From: Halonotius aquaticus
GTDB lineage: Archaea > Halobacteriota > Halobacteria > Halobacteriales > Haloferacaceae
Reading direction: 5' to 3'
DNA: 64,000 bases
NCBI RefSeq assembly: GCF_003605575.1
Contig: NZ_QKNY01000005.1
Location: 1 to 64,000 of the forward strand
Shown here: positions 60,263 through 64,000 of the stretch, piece by piece
Position numbering within the stretch: the first letter of the stretch is position 1
How the letters are laid out: each line of letters opens with the position of its first letter
Program-made: the position numbers and the translations under genes
Notes under the pieces: model-generated
Seen by the model: only the letters and a program-made list of their open reading frames with translations
Database searches by the model: none
What the model was told of the DNA's origin: nothing

Positions 60263-62579
60263 GGACGCTGCCCCCACTGACGACGCTATCCGCCATCTCG
60301 ACGAACAGACGGTTCAGCGGATCGCCGCCGGCGAGGTCGTCGAACGACCTGCCTCCGTCGTCAAGGAACTCATCGAAAACAGCCTTGATGCGGGCGCAAC
60401 CCGGATCGCCGTCGCCATCGAAGGTGGCGGTACTGAGCACATCCGCGTCCGCGATAACGGCCACGGAATCCCCGAATCCGAGCTCTCGCTTGCGGTCGCC
60501 GAACACGCAACGAGCAAGATCAACGATATCGACGATCTCGACGCCGGCGTCGGCACTCTCGGCTTTCGTGGTGAGGCTCTCGCCACGATCGGTGCTGTCT
60601 CCCGGCTAACGGTTCGCTCGCGGCCGGCCGACGCCGCCTCGGGAGCCGAACTCACCGTCGACGGCGGCGACGTTGGCGAGATCGATCCTGCCGGCTGCCC
60701 GGTCGGGACGACCGTCGAAGTCGACGACCTGTTTTACAACACGCCTGCCCGCCGGAAGTTCCTCAACCGCGACCGCACCGAGTTCGATCACGTCAACACG
60801 GTCGTCAGCCAGTACGCCCTCGCAAACCCCGATGTCGCCGTCGCCTTCGAACATGACGGTCGGGAGGTGTTTGCGACCGAGGGCACCGGCTCGCTGCGCT
60901 CGGCTGTGCTCGCGGTGTACGGCCGCGATGTCGCCGAAGCGATGATCGAAGTCGACTATGAGCCAGACAGCGATGGGCCAATTGCACGCATCTCGGGGCT
61001 TGTCAGCGACCCGGAGACGACCCGAAGCACTCGATCGTATCTGGCGACGTTCGTCAACGATCGATACGTGACGGCGTCGCTGCTGCGGGGCGCGGTTGTC
61101 GACGCCTACGGCGGCCAACTGGCTCCTGACCGATATCCCTTCGCTGTGCTCTTTGTCGATGTCCCGCCAGGATCGGTCGATGTCAACGTCCACCCGCGCA
61201 AAACAGAGGTACGGTTCGACGACGAGGATGCCGTTGAATCCGCTGTCCGCGAGGCTGTGACCGAGGCCCTGCTTGACGATGGCCTGATCCGCTCGTCGGC
61301 CCCCCGCGGGCGATCGGCACCCGAGGAGACAGCTATCGAGCCGGAATCCCCCGACACAACCGCTGTCGGCGGTGGCGACCGTGATAAAGCTGGTGACGCT
61401 GTTGGGGTCGGCGATGTCGACGCCGATCGTTCGTCTGACCGCGATGATACTGCTTCTCCTGTTGAACCTTCCACCGTCAACGACGCCGCTGACGTTACGG
61501 CCGATCCCCAGACCTCGGAGTCAGAGGCGACGCCTACAGAGCCCGCTGACGGCGTCGATCCTGCCGAGCCGGTCGATCCGAGCGCGGAGGACAGTTGGGT
61601 CGTTGACGACATCGCAACCGAGTCGACACCGACCGAATCCGTCGAGCAGGCGACCGATCCGGTGACAGCAGCCGACTCGTCGACACCGGACGAGCAGTCG
61701 ACAGCAGATGGTCTGTCGACGCCGGACGACTCCGCAACAGACACCCCCGCAACAGATACTCCCGCAACGCCGGACACCACCGCAGCGACGACACCAGCGG
61801 AATCGTCGGCCGAATCCCCCCCAGTCGAGCACGGCGAGACTGACAGCACTGCCACTAACGAAGACACTACTGCACACCCACCCCCTGACGCGCGGGCGTT
61901 CGAGCCAACGCAGCCAACGACTCAGCGAACGCTCACCGGCGAGACGACAACCGCCGAGCGGGGGTATGACACGTTGCCGACCCTTCGAGTGCTCGGCCAG
62001 TTGTATGACACCTATCTGTTGGCGGCGACCGACGATGGGCTGGTGTTGATCGACCAGCATGCCGCCGACGAGCGCGTCAACTACGAACGCCTGCAGGCCG
62101 CTCTCGGCGAGTCGCCGGCGACCCAGACACTCGCCGAGCCAGTTTCTCTAGAACTCACCGCCCGCGAGGCAGCCCTCTTCGAGTCGGTTGCCGACTCCCT
62201 CGCTGCGATCGGCTTCCGCGCCGAGCGCGTCAGCGACCGCGAGGTTGCTGTCACCGGTGTGCCGGCGATCTTCGAGACGACACTGGAACCCGAGTTCCTT
62301 CGTGACGCGCTGCTCGGTGTCGTCGAATCAGCTGATGGCGACGCAACTGTTGAAGCTGCCATCGACGAGTTGCTCGCCGATCTCGCCTGTCATCCTTCGG
62401 TGACCGGCAACACCTCGCTCACTGAGGGCTCAGTTGTTGACCTGCTGTCGGCCCTCGACGACTGTGAGAATCCCTATGCCTGCCCGCATGGCCGGCCGGT
62501 GCTCATCGAGATCACCCGTGAGGAGATCACCGACCGCTTCGAGCGCGACTACCCCGGCCACGGTCGGCGAGCGGAGTGA
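60255..62579 (+). CDS. mutL: DNA mismatch-repair endonuclease MutL
   Basis: Partner of MutS, 774 residues. The N-terminal GHKL ATPase has VVKELIENSLDAGATRI, IRVRDNGHGIPESEL and TLGFRGEALATIGAVSR. Residues about 355-565 are a very long linker of Thr, Ser, Asp, Pro and Ala, with near-repeats such as ATDTPATDTPATPDTTAATT. The C-terminal domain begins LRVLGQLYDTYLLAATDDG and carries the endonuclease motif DQHAADERVNYE (DQHA-x2-E-x4-E) and ACPHGRPVLIEI, so this MutL should nick DNA. Coupled to the NUDIX gene at its start. Confidence 0.95.
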   Translation: MTEDAAPTDDAIRHLDEQTVQRIAAGEVVERPASVVKELIENSLDAGATRIAVAIEGGGTEHIRVRDNGHGIPESELSLAVAEHATSKINDIDDLDAGVGTLGFRGEALATIGAVSRLTVRSRPADAASGAELTVDGGDVGEIDPAGCPVGTTVEVDDLFYNTPARRKFLNRDRTEFDHVNTVVSQYALANPDVAVAFEHDGREVFATEGTGSLRSAVLAVYGRDVAEAMIEVDYEPDSDGPIARISGLVSDPETTRSTRSYLATFVNDRYVTASLLRGAVVDAYGGQLAPDRYPFAVLFVDVPPGSVDVNVHPRKTEVRFDDEDAVESAVREAVTEALLDDGLIRSSAPRGRSAPEETAIEPESPDTTAVGGGDRDKAGDAVGVGDVDADRSSDRDDTASPVEPSTVNDAADVTADPQTSESEATPTEPADGVDPAEPVDPSAEDSWVVDDIATESTPTESVEQATDPVTAADSSTPDEQSTADGLSTPDDSATDTPATDTPATPDTTAATTPAESSAESPPVEHGETDSTATNEDTTAHPPPDARAFEPTQPTTQRTLTGETTTAERGYDTLPTLRVLGQLYDTYLLAATDDGLVLIDQHAADERVNYERLQAALGESPATQTLAEPVSLELTAREAALFESVADSLAAIGFRAERVSDREVAVTGVPAIFETTLEPEFLRDALLGVVESADGDATVEAAIDELLADLACHPSVTGNTSLTEGSVVDLLSALDDCENPYACPHGRPVLIEITREEITDRFERDYPGHGRRAE

Positions 62580-62639
62580 CAACGGCTGGAATTAAGAGCC
62601 GTACCGCCCAACTACGCGGTATGCACGGCGGTCGATACT

Positions 62640-63620
62640 ATGGCTGAGTTGGTGACGTTCGGCGAGACGATGCTCCGGCTTTCGCCGCCCCGCGGCACGC
62701 GGCTCGAAACGGAGGGTGAGCTGGACGCACAGGTCGGTGGCGCCGAAAGCAACGTTGCCGCCGCCGCAAGCTGTCTCGGCGTCGACGCGGCGTGGTGCTC
62801 GAAGCTCCCGGCAAACCCGCTCGGTCGGCGGGTCACTCGCGCGCTTCGCGGTCATGACGTGACGCCTGCGGTTGCGTGGGATGACAGCGATACCGCCCGG
62901 CTCGGCACCTACTATCTCGAATACGGGGCCGACCCACGAGAGACGACTGTCGTCTACGACCGTGCCAATGCGTCGATCACGACGGTCGGTACCGACGAAC
63001 TTGATACCGAGTCCGTCGCCGACGCTGACGTGTTCCACACCACCGGGATCACGCCCGCGCTCAGCGACGCCACCGCCGAGACGACACGCGACCTCTTAGA
63101 CATCGCTGCGGAGGCCAACACGTTGTGTTCGTTCGATCTCAACTATCGCTCGAAGCTCTGGTCACAGGAGGCGGCCGCGATCGCCTATGATAGCCTGCTG
63201 CCCCGCGTCGACCTCCTGTTTGCGCCGCTCAGAGATGCCAAAAGCATCCTCGGCTACGACGGCGACGCCGCAGCGGTCGCTCGTGAGCTGGCCGCCGACT
63301 ATGAGCTTGATGCGGTTGTCGTCACTCGCGGCGCGGATGGCTCGCTCGCACTCGTCGACGAAACGGTCATCGAAGAGGGGATCTACTCGAATGAGACGGT
63401 TGATGCCATCGGCACCGGCGACGCGTTTGTCGGCGGCTTCCTCGGTGAACTGCTCACCAACGGCGACGGCGCGTTGACGCCGGAGCATGTCGAAACCGCC
63501 CAGGCGTATGCGGCGGCGGCTGCGGCGGTCAAGCGGACGATCACGGGTGATGTGTTGGTATCGACACGCGCGGAGATCGAGTCGGTGCTTGCTGATGAGT
63601 CGGCTGGGATCGCTCGATAA
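62640..63620 (+). CDS. kdgK: 2-keto-3-deoxysugar kinase, PfkB family
   Basis: Phosphorylates KDG (and probably KDGal) in the semi-phosphorylative Entner-Doudoroff pathway of haloarchaea. The 326-residue protein shows the ribokinase-like fold: [65 protein letters not shown] and the active-site [18 protein letters not shown]. Substrate specificity is inferred from resemblance to archaeal KdgK. Sixty bases follow mutL. Confidence 0.87.
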   Translation: MAELVTFGETMLRLSPPRGTRLETEGELDAQVGGAESNVAAAASCLGVDAAWCSKLPANPLGRRVTRALRGHDVTPAVAWDDSDTARLGTYYLEYGADPRETTVVYDRANASITTVGTDELDTESVADADVFHTTGITPALSDATAETTRDLLDIAAEANTLCSFDLNYRSKLWSQEAAAIAYDSLLPRVDLLFAPLRDAKSILGYDGDAAAVARELAADYELDAVVVTRGADGSLALVDETVIEEGIYSNETVDAIGTGDAFVGGFLGELLTNGDGALTPEHVETAQAYAAAAAAVKRTITGDVLVSTRAEIESVLADESAGIAR

Positions 63621-64000
63621 GAACAAAAACCGATCGCAACTGCTGCACCGCACGCCTGCCCGGAATGAACTGCGGTGCCTGCCCGGAAGTCGCGTGCCGC
63701 CTGCCCGGAGACGGCCACCGCCTGCCCGGAACACGGTCAGACGGTAGCTGAACCAACACGTGCGAGCATAATAAAAATCAGGATCAGGTTCTCAAAAACT
63801 ATAATTTGAGTGTACCCATAGCACTGTTATCCTCGCTACCTTAGGTTGGATCCAATCATGATATATCCATTGTATTATTTTAATTGATATTCTAAACACC
63901 ACTTATTTATATCCCACGTCGAAATGCACAGTTGTCGCCTCGTGTCAACGACGGCGACTGTCGAACACGCCTGCCCGGAACAGGTCGGGAAGTGATACGT
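63621..64000. repeat. 380-base gene-free edge with five copies of GCCTGCCCGGA
   Basis: There is no gene. The 11-bp motif GCCTGCCCGGA occurs at 63654-63664, 63677-63687, 63699-63709, 63720-63730 and 63969-63979, all in plus orientation; the first four are spaced 21-23 bases apart. From about 63750 to 63950 the DNA is markedly A+T-rich, and CTTATTTATATCCC (about 63902-63915) could be a promoter for a gene beyond the right edge. Confidence 0.7.

Noticed and set aside
63654-63979. Possible CRISPR array from GCCTGCCCGGA copies
   Set aside because: The repeats are only 11 bp, spacers about 10-12 bp, and no cas genes lie nearby.

Overview
The window is chromosomal DNA from a haloarchaeon (class Halobacteria). 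The coding DNA is G+C-rich and most proteins are strongly acidic. Many genes belong to families typical of, or restricted to, halophilic archaea: an HVO_0476-type zinc-finger protein, haloarchaeal transducers, the E1-like SAMP activator UbaA, ThiD-ThiN, A-type ATP synthase, L15e, L40e and Sec61beta. The genus cannot be settled from the sequence alone. All functional names come from reading motifs and family resemblance; no database search was run. DUF numbers for haloarchaeal families are from memory.

Layout. 1-12.7 kb: tRNA-Cys, an NSS transporter, endonuclease III, tRNA-Phe, a stand-alone fumarate reductase/aspartate oxidase-like flavoprotein, PEP synthase, tRNA-Val, a DUF192 protein, an ABC half-transporter, and two tandem Pcm-like methyltransferases. 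12.8-18.8 kb: a soluble transducer with a degenerate KaiC-like tail, a NUDIX hydrolase, a small overlapping gene pair beside duplicated tRNA-Asp fragments, the intact tRNA-Asp, a winged-helix regulator with an NRDE protein, and a cytidylate-kinase-like P-loop protein without the Walker lysine. 18.9-29.7 kb: topoisomerase I, family-4 uracil-DNA glycosylase with DUF99 and DUF5786, an MBL hydrolase, thioredoxin and L40e, Sec61beta, pdxT-hisE, pheA, a winged-helix/PIN toxin-antitoxin pair, and Hsp20. 29.8-46.3 kb: the A-type ATP synthase operon on the minus strand (H-I-//-K-E-C-F-A-B). 46.4-63.6 kb: a methyltransferase, glutaredoxin, PHP phosphoesterase with an asparagine-synthase-like protein, a Tat lipoprotein, L15e, an HtrI-like transducer, ubaA, thiDN, and a mutS ... 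nudix-mutL-kdgK block.

The main discovery candidate is the A+T-rich block of about 8.4 kb (roughly 35.3-43.7 kb) that splits the ATP synthase operon between atpI and atpK. It carries an IS6-family element at one end and seven genes without housekeeping counterparts: a eukaryote-like Ser/Thr kinase; two paralogous membrane proteins that share an N-terminal 'MIF..KI...' segment and end in HEAT-like repeats; a two-TM zinc-ribbon coiled-coil protein; a soluble coiled-coil protein; a bactofilin-like beta-helix protein; and a small membrane protein. Five of these genes are packed head-to-tail behind a 13-bp inverted repeat. I infer a kinase-controlled, membrane-tethered scaffold or sensor system that arrived by lateral transfer. 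Its function cannot be determined from sequence. The ATP synthase genes on either side remain open, and atpK keeps a plausible promoter of its own next to the insertion.

Other points of interest are two ~120-bp dispersed palindromic repeats, a structured leader in front of rpl15e, an Ala-rich repeat extension in AtpK, the absence of atpD next to atpB, and five copies of an 11-bp motif near the right edge.
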